This document shows positions 17,168-23,906 of a stretch of 30,149 nucleotides of DNA, piece after piece (the stretch's first letter is position 1; each line of letters starts with the position of its first letter). Source of the DNA: an uncultured Campylobacter sp. (GTDB lineage Bacteria > Actinomycetota > Actinomycetes > Mycobacteriales > Mycobacteriaceae); assembly GCA_946221035.1 (NCBI GenBank), contig CAMIME010000029.1, positions 1-30,149 of the forward strand, in the 5' to 3' direction. The notes under the pieces are model-generated. The model saw only the letters and a list, made by a program, of their open reading frames with translations, was not told the DNA's origin and did not search any database. The position numbers were made by a program, and so were the translations under genes.

Positions 17168-17853
17168 GGCAGCCTCCTTGCGACGAGCCCATCTGCGAGG
17201 ATGTTCACGCCGTTGATCAGCGATTGTCCCTTCGACATCGAGTACTCGGTGTAGAGGATGTCCACCGGCTCCTCGGCGACGCGCCAGCCATTTTGGTCGA
17301 TCATCTTCACGATTTCGGACGCGTGCGACATCCCGTTCATGCGGATATTCATCTCGTCGGCGACCCGGCGGTTGAAGACGCGCAGGCCGTTGTGGGCGTC
17401 GGAAAGCCCGAGCTTCTTCGTGCGCGGCGAGAGCATGACCACGGTCTTCAGCACCACGCGCTTAATCCACGGCACCTGCGAGTTGTCTTGGCCGGCGAAG
17501 CGGGTGCCCACGATGATGTCCAGTGGTTCGTCGCGAAGCCGCTGCACCATGCGCACAACGTCTTTGACCTGGTGCTGCCCGTCGGCGTCGAAGGTGACGA
17601 AGTGCTTCGCCCCAGGTTGCGCGCGCGCGTACTCCACGCCCGTTTGGATCGCCGCGCCCTGCCCCAGGTTGACGGGATGGTTGACCAGATGGGCCCCCGC
17701 GGCGCGGATCTTCGCGGCGGAGTCGTCCTTCGACCCGTCGTTGACGGCGACAATGTTGGGGAAGGTTTGGCGCGCCGCCGTGAGTACGTCGAAAATCACC
17801 GTGCCCTCGTTGAAGCACGGGACGATCAGCCAAGTGTCCTCAAATCCGCTCAT
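17164..17853 (-). CDS. Family 2 glycosyltransferase, dolichyl-phosphate-mannose-synthase-like
   Basis: A 229-residue GT-A enzyme without membrane helices. It shows VPCFNEGTV at the N-terminus, VNDGSKDDS (nucleotide binding, 38-45), the metal-binding DxD as FDADGQH (Asp 89 and 91), and a conserved GLRVFNR region. It is like polyprenyl-phosphate sugar synthases and likely transfers a sugar from a nucleotide donor to a lipid carrier. Coupled translation with the DUF2304 protein suggests membrane attachment through that partner. It lies 13 bases after the other glycosyltransferase. Donor and acceptor are not known. Confidence 0.88.
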   Translation of the reverse strand: MSGFEDTWLIVPCFNEGTVIFDVLTAARQTFPNIVAVNDGSKDDSAAKIRAAGAHLVNHPVNLGQGAAIQTGVEYARAQPGAKHFVTFDADGQHQVKDVVRMVQRLRDEPLDIIVGTRFAGQDNSQVPWIKRVVLKTVVMLSPRTKKLGLSDAHNGLRVFNRRVADEMNIRMNGMSHASEIVKMIDQNGWRVAEEPVDILYTEYSMSKGQSLINGVNILADGLVARRLP

Positions 17854-17866
17854 GTCGGTGGATAGG

Positions 17867-18664
17867 TTACCCGCCCCGGTGGAACAACACCGCGTACACG
17901 CGCCGGAGAAGCCCCGCGGGAAGCGCGCGGTACGCCGTGCGCGCCGCCAGATTGAACGCGGCCCGGGGTTTGCCGATCAACCCGTACGCGACCAGGTTGC
18001 GCTGCATCTGGCGCTCGGCCGCGAACATCTCCCGCCCGGTCCGGCGCCCAAACTGCGCGTCGGTGACCTGGAAATACGTCAGTGCCTCGGGCAGGTTGCG
18101 CACCTGCCAGCCGCCGGCGATGAGGCGCGCGTACAGGTCGTAATCCTCCATAAAGTGGACGTCCTTATACCCGCCGACCTCCTTCACCGCGCGCGTGCGC
18201 AACATGACGGACGGGTTATTGATCGGCGAGTTCACCTTCACGTAGTTGTGCGGGTTCTCCGGCAGCGCGCGCACCTTGCCGCCATCTCCCGGCTCGCTCG
18301 CGAACTCTTCCACCGCGCTCCCCAGCGCACCGCACTCCGGGTGCGCCTCCATGTACTCCAGCTGCCGCGCGAAACGCTCGGGCTTTGCGGCGTCGTCGGA
18401 GTCCAGCCGCGCGGTGTAGTCGGCCTCGATAGTCTCTAACCCCGCCTGCGACGCCGGGCCCGCGCCGACGTTCTCTGGCAGCCACAGCACCCGGGCATCC
18501 CGCTTCTCGACGATCCCCCTCACCCCCTCACCCAACGGCCCATCAACCACGATGACCAGCTCGTCCGCGGGCCTCGTCTGCGCTTCGAGGGAATCCAGGG
18601 CGCGCTGAAGGTCGTCCGCGTTCGTGCCGTGGTAGACGGTCACCAGTGTCGCAAGCGTCGCCAT
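17867..18664 (-). CDS. Family 2 glycosyltransferase, rhamnosyltransferase-like
   Basis: A 265-residue GT-A glycosyltransferase. Visible are LVTVYHGTNADDLQ, VIVVDGPLG, the DxD block ARLDSDD (Asp 88-91), INNPSVMLRTRAV and the acidic base region MEDYDLYARLI, as in WbbL/RfbF-like transferases. No membrane segment is seen. Its place in the operon with the dTDP-rhamnose enzymes makes a rhamnosyl or related transfer plausible, but this is inference. ATG 18664 starts two bases after the antitoxin stop, with only weak ribosome-site signals, so its translation may depend on the upstream gene. Confidence 0.87.
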   Translation of the reverse strand: MATLATLVTVYHGTNADDLQRALDSLEAQTRPADELVIVVDGPLGEGVRGIVEKRDARVLWLPENVGAGPASQAGLETIEADYTARLDSDDAAKPERFARQLEYMEAHPECGALGSAVEEFASEPGDGGKVRALPENPHNYVKVNSPINNPSVMLRTRAVKEVGGYKDVHFMEDYDLYARLIAGGWQVRNLPEALTYFQVTDAQFGRRTGREMFAAERQMQRNLVAYGLIGKPRAAFNLAARTAYRALPAGLLRRVYAVLFHRGG

Positions 18665-18666
18665 TG

Positions 18667-18894
18667 TTATGCGGCGCTGTTATCGAGGTATTGCGAAATC
18701 GCGGCTTCAATGACGGAGAGGTCGCTAGTGCCCTCTGCGCGTGCTCGGGCCTGCACCCGTTGCGCGAGCGCGGGAGGCAGCATCTCTACCAGGCCGGGGC
18801 CCCATGACACCTCGGCAGCGCGAATACGCTCGTCCGACCACCCGCGTTCAAAATCCGCAGCCGCACGCTTTTCCTCAGGGGTCATCGTTCTCAC
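18667..18894 (-). CDS. Putative antitoxin, CopG/ribbon-helix-helix-like
   Basis: A 75-residue charged protein. The C-terminal half (LPPALAQRVQARARAEGTSDLSVIEAAISQYL in outline) matches the strand-helix-helix layout of RHH antitoxins found with small actinobacterial toxins. The N-terminal half (PEEKRAAADFERGWSDE) is acidic, as expected for a toxin-wrapping arm. GTG 18894 overlaps the toxin stop (GTGA); ATG 18885 is the alternative. The order toxin-then-antitoxin is reversed relative to classic pairs but known in several families. No DNA-binding test is possible here. Confidence 0.6.
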   Translation of the reverse strand: MRTMTPEEKRAAADFERGWSDERIRAAEVSWGPGLVEMLPPALAQRVQARARAEGTSDLSVIEAAISQYLDNSAA

Positions 18895-19082
18895 AATCCT
18901 TCCAAATAACGTCTACGGGCTGCCATTGCATGAAGTATCTTCTCTGAGCCATCAGCGTATATTTCTCCACTGATTTCCAACAGCCTCGCACGGGAATCAA
19001 ACCCAATGCGGATGACCTTGAGCGGATCCGACGCACGGAGGACATCGTCCGTGCTCACCCCGTGCTTGTACGCGGACGGCAG
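18891..19082 (-). CDS. Putative small toxin of a TA pair, start codon unclear
   Basis: The frame downstream of rmlA encodes RILPSAYKHGVSTDDVL, then IGFDSRARLLEIS, then HAMAARRRYLE. These three blocks (S-A-x-K-H-G-V-S-x-x-D, R-x-L-E-x and I-H-A-M-x-A-R) characterise a family of small toxins paired with RHH antitoxins in actinobacteria. Homologues would start at about the R-I-L position, where codons read CCG AGG ATC CTG: no ATG, GTG or TTG. Available starts are CTG 19082 (63 residues, rare codon) or GTG 19058 (55 residues, loses the K-H-G motif). Coordinates use the CTG. The gene may be silenced, or initiated unconventionally. It begins only 26 bases after the rmlA stop. Confidence 0.5.
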   Translation of the reverse strand: MPSAYKHGVSTDDVLRASDPLKVIRIGFDSRARLLEISGEIYADGSEKILHAMAARRRYLEGL

Positions 19083-19108
19083 GATCCTCGGGGAAGTTCT
19101 GACACCGG

Positions 19109-19972
19109 TTAGTCCCTTGCTGCGTCGATGAGGTAGCGGCCGTACCCGGACTTCACCACCGGTTCGGCGAGCCTCACCAGCTGGCCCGCGTCGATGAAGC
19201 CCTCGCGGTACGCCGCCACCTCCGGCGAGCCGATGACAGTGCCGGTGCGTTTCTGCAGCACCTCCACGTACGAGCTGGCCTCGCTCATCGAGTCGATCGT
19301 GCCGGTGTCCAGCCACACATCCCCGCGGTGCAGGCGGTGCACCTTCAACCGGCCCTGGTTGAGGTACGCCTCGTTCACCGAGGTGATCTCCAACTCCCCG
19401 CGCGCAGATGGGGTGATCGACTTGGCGATCTCCACCACGTCATTGTCGTAGAAGTACAGCCCCACCACCGCGAAGTTCGACTTTGGCTCGTCCGGTTTCT
19501 CCTCGATGGAGAGCGCCGTGCCGTCCACATCGAACTCCACCACGCCGTAGCGCTGGGGGTCGGAGACCTCGTAGGCAAAAATGGCCCCGCCCTCGATGTC
19601 GCTGATCTGCCCCAAGATCTGGGTCAGGCCGGCGCCGTCGAAAATGTTGTCGCCGAGCACCAGGGCGACCGAGTCCTCCCCGATGAAGTCCTCACCGATC
19701 AGGAACGCCTGCGCCAGCCCCTCCGGTCGGGGCTGTTCGGCGTAATGGAGCATGAGGCCGAGCGTGGAGCCGTCGCCAAGCAAACGCTCGAAGTTGGGGC
19801 GGTCCTCAGGCGTGGTGATGATCAAAATCTCCCGGATACCCGCACTAATCAACGTGGACAGTGGGTAGTAGATCATCGGCTTGTCGTAGATGGGCATGAG
19901 CTGCTTCGAGATGCCCTGGGTGATCGGGTACAGGCGCGTACCCGATCCGCCCGCGAGGATGATGCCCTTCAT
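19109..19972 (-). CDS. rmlA: Glucose-1-phosphate thymidylyltransferase
   Basis: First enzyme of dTDP-L-rhamnose synthesis (dTTP plus glucose-1-phosphate to dTDP-glucose), 287 residues, the normal length. The N-terminal nucleotidyltransferase signature GGSGTRLYPIT (8-18) and KQLMPIYDKPMIYYPL are intact, as are LGDNIF and the EEKPDEPKS block. Start ATG 19972 is fixed by the family's MKGIILAGG opening. No clear ribosome site exists; a -10-like TACACT lies 8 bases upstream (19981-19986), so it may have its own leaderless promoter. In relatives rmlA adjoins rmlCD directly, but here a 1.5-kb repeat-bounded gene intervenes. Confidence 0.95.
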   Translation of the reverse strand: MKGIILAGGSGTRLYPITQGISKQLMPIYDKPMIYYPLSTLISAGIREILIITTPEDRPNFERLLGDGSTLGLMLHYAEQPRPEGLAQAFLIGEDFIGEDSVALVLGDNIFDGAGLTQILGQISDIEGGAIFAYEVSDPQRYGVVEFDVDGTALSIEEKPDEPKSNFAVVGLYFYDNDVVEIAKSITPSARGELEITSVNEAYLNQGRLKVHRLHRGDVWLDTGTIDSMSEASSYVEVLQKRTGTVIGSPEVAAYREGFIDAGQLVRLAEPVVKSGYGRYLIDAARD

Positions 19973-19980
19973 GGTTGGGC

Positions 19981-19986
19981 AGTGTA
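19981..19986 (-). promoter_or_regulatory. Putative -10 of rmlA (leaderless)
   Basis: TACACT on the minus strand, 8 bases before ATG 19972. The matching -35 zone (about 20004-20010) falls inside the extra ACTTCCCACAGT copy next to the 46-bp repeat, so a protein bound there would block this promoter. Confidence 0.4.
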
Positions 19987-19999
19987 GTTGGCAGGCTCA

Positions 20000-20023
20000 A
20001 CTTCCCACAGTACTTCCCACAGT
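20000..20023. repeat. 12-bp tandem duplication before rmlA
   Basis: ACTTCCCACAGT occurs twice in direct succession (20000-20011 and 20012-20023). The second copy is the left end of the 46-bp repeat, so the operator-like half-site is doubled only on the rmlA side. Confidence 0.85.
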
Positions 20024-20057
20024 GTTAAGTAGTGGGAAGTTAAGTGTGAAGTTGCTA
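20012..20057. repeat. 46-bp direct repeat, copy A (rmlA side)
   Basis: Identical over 46 bases to 21509-21554. It starts ACTTCCCACAGTG and ends GAAGTTGCTA. Inside are inverted arms ACTTCCCAC (20012-20020) and GTGGGAAGT (20032-20040). The stop codon of the AlbA-type gene (20055-20057) is formed by its last three bases. It lies 40 bases upstream of the rmlA start. Confidence 0.95.
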
Positions 20058-21488
20058 CCTCGCCCTTCGGTAACGCTGTCGTGGGCTGCGCAGAGGCTCG
20101 GTCACTTCGGCCGCTCCTTCGCGGAGGAGCTGATTCAGGCTCTTTTGCACGGCTGTGCGGCTCAACCCTGTTGCTTCCTTGAGTTCCGTCGTGGACCAGG
20201 AGGCCCGTTCTTGCAGGAGCCGGGCGACCTGCTCGTATGCGGTCTCGTGTCTTTCGGTGGCGGCCACTTTTCGTTTATGAAATGTCACTGTGAAATGGGT
20301 CAGGGTATCGGTGAACTCGGGAGGAGGCATGAGCGCGTTCGCGGTTGCGGATCGCATCACCGCGATCCCGGTGCCTCTGTTCTCGGCCACCGTCCCTCCA
20401 CTGGAATATTGCAAATCCTCCAAAAACGTGGAAAGCAACTGGTTCCGTGAGGTTGATACGCCAGGTTGACCCAGGTTGTCCGGGGTTACACCGCCGAACA
20501 GACCTCCAGGGTTGGAGATTTGGAGCCTGTCCACGAACATGTCGATCTGGACGGGGGTTCCCAGGGCGGTAGGCGAATAGTCCCGGTGCATCAACGCGTT
20601 AACCAAGGCCTCGCGTACAGCGATCTGGGGATAATCCGGGACGTCTTTTCTAAAGACCCCTTCGATTAAACCGGCGGTACGCATGTTCTTTTCCACGAGG
20701 CGCACGCCCTCCTCGACCATTTCCGGGATTGAGCCCGTAATCCTGGCGCTGTCGAGGAGCCGGAATCCCTCTGTGACGTCCCCTTTCTCGGTTCCTGGAT
20801 ACAAAGCAAACGTCACCGCGAGACGTGGATAAAACTGTTGCGGATAGTCGCCAAGAGCAAGAAGCGATGCCAGGGTGGGGTTGTCTCCACGAAGAATTTG
20901 CAGACGACGAAGGGCGGTAGGCATACCGTCGGCGAACGTCTTCTCCCTAGCGGCCTGCTGCTTTGCGGTGAAATTCGACAATGCAGTGCCATTCAAATCG
21001 TCGAGCGACGCATCAGGCACCGACTCGCGGTCCCACGTTGGTTGCCCCTTATTTTCTACGATTCGATCTACTTCGTAAGGGCTAAGTCTGCGCTCGCTGT
21101 CTCCAGACCGTATGTAACTGCCCTTGTACAGACCGCGTTCGGTGACGTAGCAAGGCTTTTCCTGAGCGTCCATTTCAGGAACCTCGGTCACCAGTACCTG
21201 ACCCGATTCGAACGGGACGATAGAGATTTCGGGCCTGACGGGTGGGGTGAGATGCTCACAGAAGCTGGTTAGAGCGTCGCGTGCTGATCTTGGGTCGAAG
21301 CGCGGCACCGGAGTAAATCCGTCGGCTTCACTGAGGCCGGCGACAATGATTCCGCCACCCTGATTTGAAAAGGCACTCAGTGTTTCCAGGATCGCTTTTC
21401 CGACTCCGGATTTCACCTCGACGCTGGAACTTTCAGCCCCGATAGTGCGGAGCTGTTCAATGAGTTTTGTGAGTTCTTGCTCCAGCAT
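20055..21488 (-). CDS. AlbA_2/Schlafen-type ATP-binding transcriptional regulator
   Basis: A 477-residue protein of the COG2865 type. The N-terminal AlbA_2 domain shows SSVEVKSGVG and FSNQGGGIIVAGL. A GHKL-like ATPase domain carries the N-box EALVNALMHRDYS, then ISNPGGLFGG and ENRGTGIAVM. The C-terminal winged helix reads TTELKEATGLSRTAVQKSLNQLL, followed by a basic tail. ATG 21488 is chosen over an upstream TTG (21497) because a promoter ends 8 bases before it. Base composition is visibly less GC-rich than the neighbours, and perfect 46-bp repeats bracket the gene, pointing to acquisition. It likely binds the palindrome in those repeats; whether it also has a defence or nuclease role, as some Schlafen relatives do, is open. 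Confidence 0.85.
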   Translation of the reverse strand: MLEQELTKLIEQLRTIGAESSSVEVKSGVGKAILETLSAFSNQGGGIIVAGLSEADGFTPVPRFDPRSARDALTSFCEHLTPPVRPEISIVPFESGQVLVTEVPEMDAQEKPCYVTERGLYKGSYIRSGDSERRLSPYEVDRIVENKGQPTWDRESVPDASLDDLNGTALSNFTAKQQAAREKTFADGMPTALRRLQILRGDNPTLASLLALGDYPQQFYPRLAVTFALYPGTEKGDVTEGFRLLDSARITGSIPEMVEEGVRLVEKNMRTAGLIEGVFRKDVPDYPQIAVREALVNALMHRDYSPTALGTPVQIDMFVDRLQISNPGGLFGGVTPDNLGQPGVSTSRNQLLSTFLEDLQYSSGGTVAENRGTGIAVMRSATANALMPPPEFTDTLTHFTVTFHKRKVAATERHETAYEQVARLLQERASWSTTELKEATGLSRTAVQKSLNQLLREGAAEVTEPLRSPRQRYRRAR

Positions 21489-21496
21489 AACACCCA

Positions 21497-21525
21497 ACTT
21501 AACACTTAACTTCCCACAGTGTTAA
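21497..21525 (-). promoter_or_regulatory. Promoter of the AlbA-type gene inside the palindrome
   Basis: On the minus strand TTAACA (21520-21525), a 17-base spacer and TTAAGT (21497-21502), then 8 bases to ATG 21488. The -35 lies in the palindrome's loop and the spacer in its arm, the classic position for autorepression. The -10 match is moderate. Confidence 0.5.
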
Positions 21526-21544
21526 GTAGTGGGAAGTTAAGTGT
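21502..21544. promoter_or_regulatory. Operator-like 16-bp inverted repeat
   Basis: Arms ACACTTAACTTCCCAC (21502-21517) and GTGGGAAGTTAAGTGT (21529-21544) are perfect inverted copies around an 11-base centre. The centre AGTGTTAAGTA can also pair with CTTAACACT at 21498-21506, so alternative folds exist. It is 14 bases before the AlbA-type gene's start. Confidence 0.8.
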
Positions 21545-21554
21545 GAAGTTGCTA
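21509..21554. repeat. 46-bp direct repeat, copy B (rmlCD side)
   Basis: Perfect match to copy A at 20012-20057, 1497 bases away. Sequence outside the 46 bases differs on both sides. Together the copies bound one gene exactly from promoter to stop codon. Confidence 0.95.
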
Positions 21555-21631
21555 GCCGAGGCCCGGGATCTGCAGACCCAGCTGCCGCCAAGGCGGCCGC
21601 AAGCTCCAGGCCGCGGGTGGAATATTCGCAG

Positions 21632-22927
21632 TCACAACCCCGCGACGTACAGCGCCAGCGCCGCCCGCCAATTCGTCGGCACGAAGCCGGTGGCCTTGAT
21701 TTTGTCCAGCGACAGCGTGGATTCGCGCGGCCGCACCGCCGCGTCGAGCCCGTATTCCTCGGTGGTCACAGGGTGGACGCCGGAGGGGTCGGCGCCCATC
21801 GCGATGAACACGGCCATCGCGATCTCGTCGCGCGTCGCCGCGTCGCCGTCGGAGCTGAGGTTGTACACCCCGTATTCCGCGCCGCTTCTCAGCAGGTGCG
21901 CGATCCCTTTCGCCAGGTCCTCGGCATAGGTGGGCCGTCCCCGCTGGTCGCAGACCACCTTGGGCTTCTTGCTTTGCGACGCCAGCTCCGCCATCACCCG
22001 CATAAAATTCCCTCCATCCCCGAAGACCCAGCTCGTGCGCACCACATAATGTTTGCGGGCCACCTGGGCGGCGGTGTCGCCGGCGGCCTTGGACGCGCCG
22101 TACGCGCTCAAGGGGGAGGGAGTTTCGTCTTCGGTGTGGACGTCGACGGAGCCGTCGAAAATGTAGTCGCTGGACACGTGCACCAAGGTGAGGTCGTGCT
22201 CGTTGGCAATGCGGGCGAGCGCCGCCGGCGCGTCCGCGTTCACAGCCCAGGCGGTGGCGCGGTCGGTTTCGGCGCCGTTGACGTCGTTGTAGGCGGCACA
22301 GTTGACGATCGCCCAGTAAGTTTCCCACGCCATCTCGGGCGGGTTGACGATGTCGAACTCGTCGTGGCCCACGAAGTGCGCCTCGCGTTCCGTCCACACC
22401 TTGCGCAGCGCGCGCCCGAGCTGGCCGTTCGCCCCGGTGACGAGGATGCGGCGGGGGGCGAGCGGCGCGGCGTCGATAAGCATGGGGTGCTCGAGGTCTT
22501 TTCCACTGAGCTCGGTGGGCGGAAGCGGCCAGTCGATCTCTTTGTAGGAGCAGAACGCGCCGCCGGGGGAGTAGCGCTGGTTGACCAGGTAAATGTAGGT
22601 CGTGTCGTCCTCCAGGGCCTGGAAGCCGTTGGCCACCCCACGCGGAACGAACACCGCGGTCTCCGGCCCGATCTCGCACCCGTACTTTTCGCCGTAGGTG
22701 GGCGAGCCCTCTCGCATGTCCACCCACGCGCCGTACACGCGCCCGGAGGCCACGGAAACCCACTTGTCCCACGGCTCGGCGTGCATCCCGCGTGTGGCGC
22801 CGCGGCGGGCGTTGAAGCTCACGTTGTGCTGCTTCGGCACGAGCGCTTGCCCCGCCCAGTTCTCCTTGAACCAGCCGCGGTTGTCCGCGTGCAGCGTCAG
22901 GCTGTGGATTTCCAAGCCTTCAATCAT
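21632..22927 (-). CDS. rmlCD: Bifunctional dTDP-4-dehydrorhamnose 3,5-epimerase / reductase (RmlC-RmlD fusion)
   Basis: One 431-residue polypeptide joins two steps of dTDP-rhamnose synthesis. The N-terminal cupin epimerase (about 1-165) shows DNRGWFKENW, the catalytic-His block RGMHAEPWDK and FVPRGVANGFQ. The C-terminal short-chain reductase (about 170-431) shows the NADPH motif GANGQLG, NCAAYNDVNGAE, SSDYIFDG and YGASK (Tyr-x-x-x-Lys). Such fusions are known in corynebacteria. ATG 22927 overlaps the rmlB stop (ATGA), so translation is coupled. After its stop come 77 bases without a gene, then repeat copy B. Confidence 0.93.
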   Translation of the reverse strand: MIEGLEIHSLTLHADNRGWFKENWAGQALVPKQHNVSFNARRGATRGMHAEPWDKWVSVASGRVYGAWVDMREGSPTYGEKYGCEIGPETAVFVPRGVANGFQALEDDTTYIYLVNQRYSPGGAFCSYKEIDWPLPPTELSGKDLEHPMLIDAAPLAPRRILVTGANGQLGRALRKVWTEREAHFVGHDEFDIVNPPEMAWETYWAIVNCAAYNDVNGAETDRATAWAVNADAPAALARIANEHDLTLVHVSSDYIFDGSVDVHTEDETPSPLSAYGASKAAGDTAAQVARKHYVVRTSWVFGDGGNFMRVMAELASQSKKPKVVCDQRGRPTYAEDLAKGIAHLLRSGAEYGVYNLSSDGDAATRDEIAMAVFIAMGADPSGVHPVTTEEYGLDAAVRPRESTLSLDKIKATGFVPTNWRAALALYVAGL

Positions 22928-23901
22928 TGCCCTCTCCTCGCATATTGCTTCTCGACGGCCGCCTTCCCGGCCTCCCACCAACCCCGATTCGCCTCGTACC
23001 ACTCGATCGTCCGCTCCAGGCCCGCGCGCAGGTCGGTGTAGCGCGGCTGCCAGCCGAGTTCGGTGCGTAGTTTGGTGGCGTCCATGGTGTAGCGCTGGTC
23101 GTGGCCGGGGCGGTCCGCGACGTGTTCGTAGGTGCCGCCCATGATGTCGCAGATCTGCTCGATCACCTCGAGGTTGGTCACGTGTGAGCCGCCTGCGCCG
23201 ATGTTATAGGTCTCGCCGATCCGGCCGCGTTCGAGGATGGTGAGGACGGCGTCGTTGTGGTCGTCGACGTGGATCCAGTCGCGCACCTGGGCGCCGGTGC
23301 CGTACAGCTTGGCGGGTTCGCCGCACAGGATGTTGGTGATCTGTCGGGGGATGAACTTCTCCACATGCTGGTAGGGCCCGTAGTTGTTCGAGCAGTTTGA
23401 GATGGTCGCCTGAACCCCGAAGGAGCGGACCCAGGCGCGCACCAGGTGGTCGGAGCCGGCCTTCGTCGCGGAATACGGAGAGGAGGGGTTATACGGGGTG
23501 GACTCGGTGAACGCGTCGGTGCCGCCGAGGGCCAGGTCGCCGAATACCTCGTCGGTGGAGATGTGGTGGAGTCGGACCCCGTGGGCGCGCACCGCCTCGA
23601 GCAGCGTGAATGTTCCCACAACGTTCGACTGCACAAACGCTTCGGGGGAACGCAAGGAGTTGTCGTTGTGCGATTCGGCTGCGAAGTGGATGACTGCGTC
23701 GGAGGCGCGCACGAGGTCGTCGATAAGCGATGGCTCGCAGATGTCCCCGCGCACGAAATCGACATCGAGGCCTGCGAGGTTAGCCAAATTGCCGGCGTAG
23801 GTGAGCTTGTCCACGACGGTGACGCGGTAGCGTTCGCTCGCTTTGCGCACGAAGTTGGCGCCAATGAACCCGGCGCCGCCAGTGACCAGCAGAGATTCCA
23901 T
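22924..23901 (-). CDS. rmlB: dTDP-glucose 4,6-dehydratase
   Basis: Second step of dTDP-rhamnose synthesis, 325 residues. The extended SDR features are complete: NAD-binding GGAGFIGANF (8-17), HFAAESHNDNS, the catalytic ISTDEVFGDL with Thr-Asp-Glu, YSATKAGSDHL (Tyr-x-x-x-Lys), and the substrate loop SNCSNNYGPYQHVEKFIP. The frame is open far upstream, but ATG 23901 is set by the family's opening and by the preceding gene's stop 5 bases away. It is the first rml gene of the minus-strand operon and overlaps rmlCD. Confidence 0.95.
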   Translation of the reverse strand: MESLLVTGGAGFIGANFVRKASERYRVTVVDKLTYAGNLANLAGLDVDFVRGDICEPSLIDDLVRASDAVIHFAAESHNDNSLRSPEAFVQSNVVGTFTLLEAVRAHGVRLHHISTDEVFGDLALGGTDAFTESTPYNPSSPYSATKAGSDHLVRAWVRSFGVQATISNCSNNYGPYQHVEKFIPRQITNILCGEPAKLYGTGAQVRDWIHVDDHNDAVLTILERGRIGETYNIGAGGSHVTNLEVIEQICDIMGGTYEHVADRPGHDQRYTMDATKLRTELGWQPRYTDLRAGLERTIEWYEANRGWWEAGKAAVEKQYARRGQ

Positions 23902-23906
23902 GCCGT

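Noticed and set aside
20000..20057. CRISPR-like array from the ACTTCCCACAGT repeats
   Set aside because: Only two tandem half-sites and one distant 46-bp copy exist, with no regular spacers and no cas genes.
20012..21554. Insertion sequence with terminal repeats
   Set aside because: The flanking repeats are direct, not inverted with respect to each other, and the enclosed protein has AlbA, ATP-binding and winged-helix motifs, not a DDE or serine transposase domain.
21555..21631. Cluster of restriction-site-like palindromes (CCCGGG, CTGCAG, GCGGCCGC) after rmlCD, suggesting a cloning vector scar
   Set aside because: Such sites arise easily in GC-rich DNA and no vector sequence or marker is nearby; a short hairpin (GCCGCC/GGCGGC) is the only structure.
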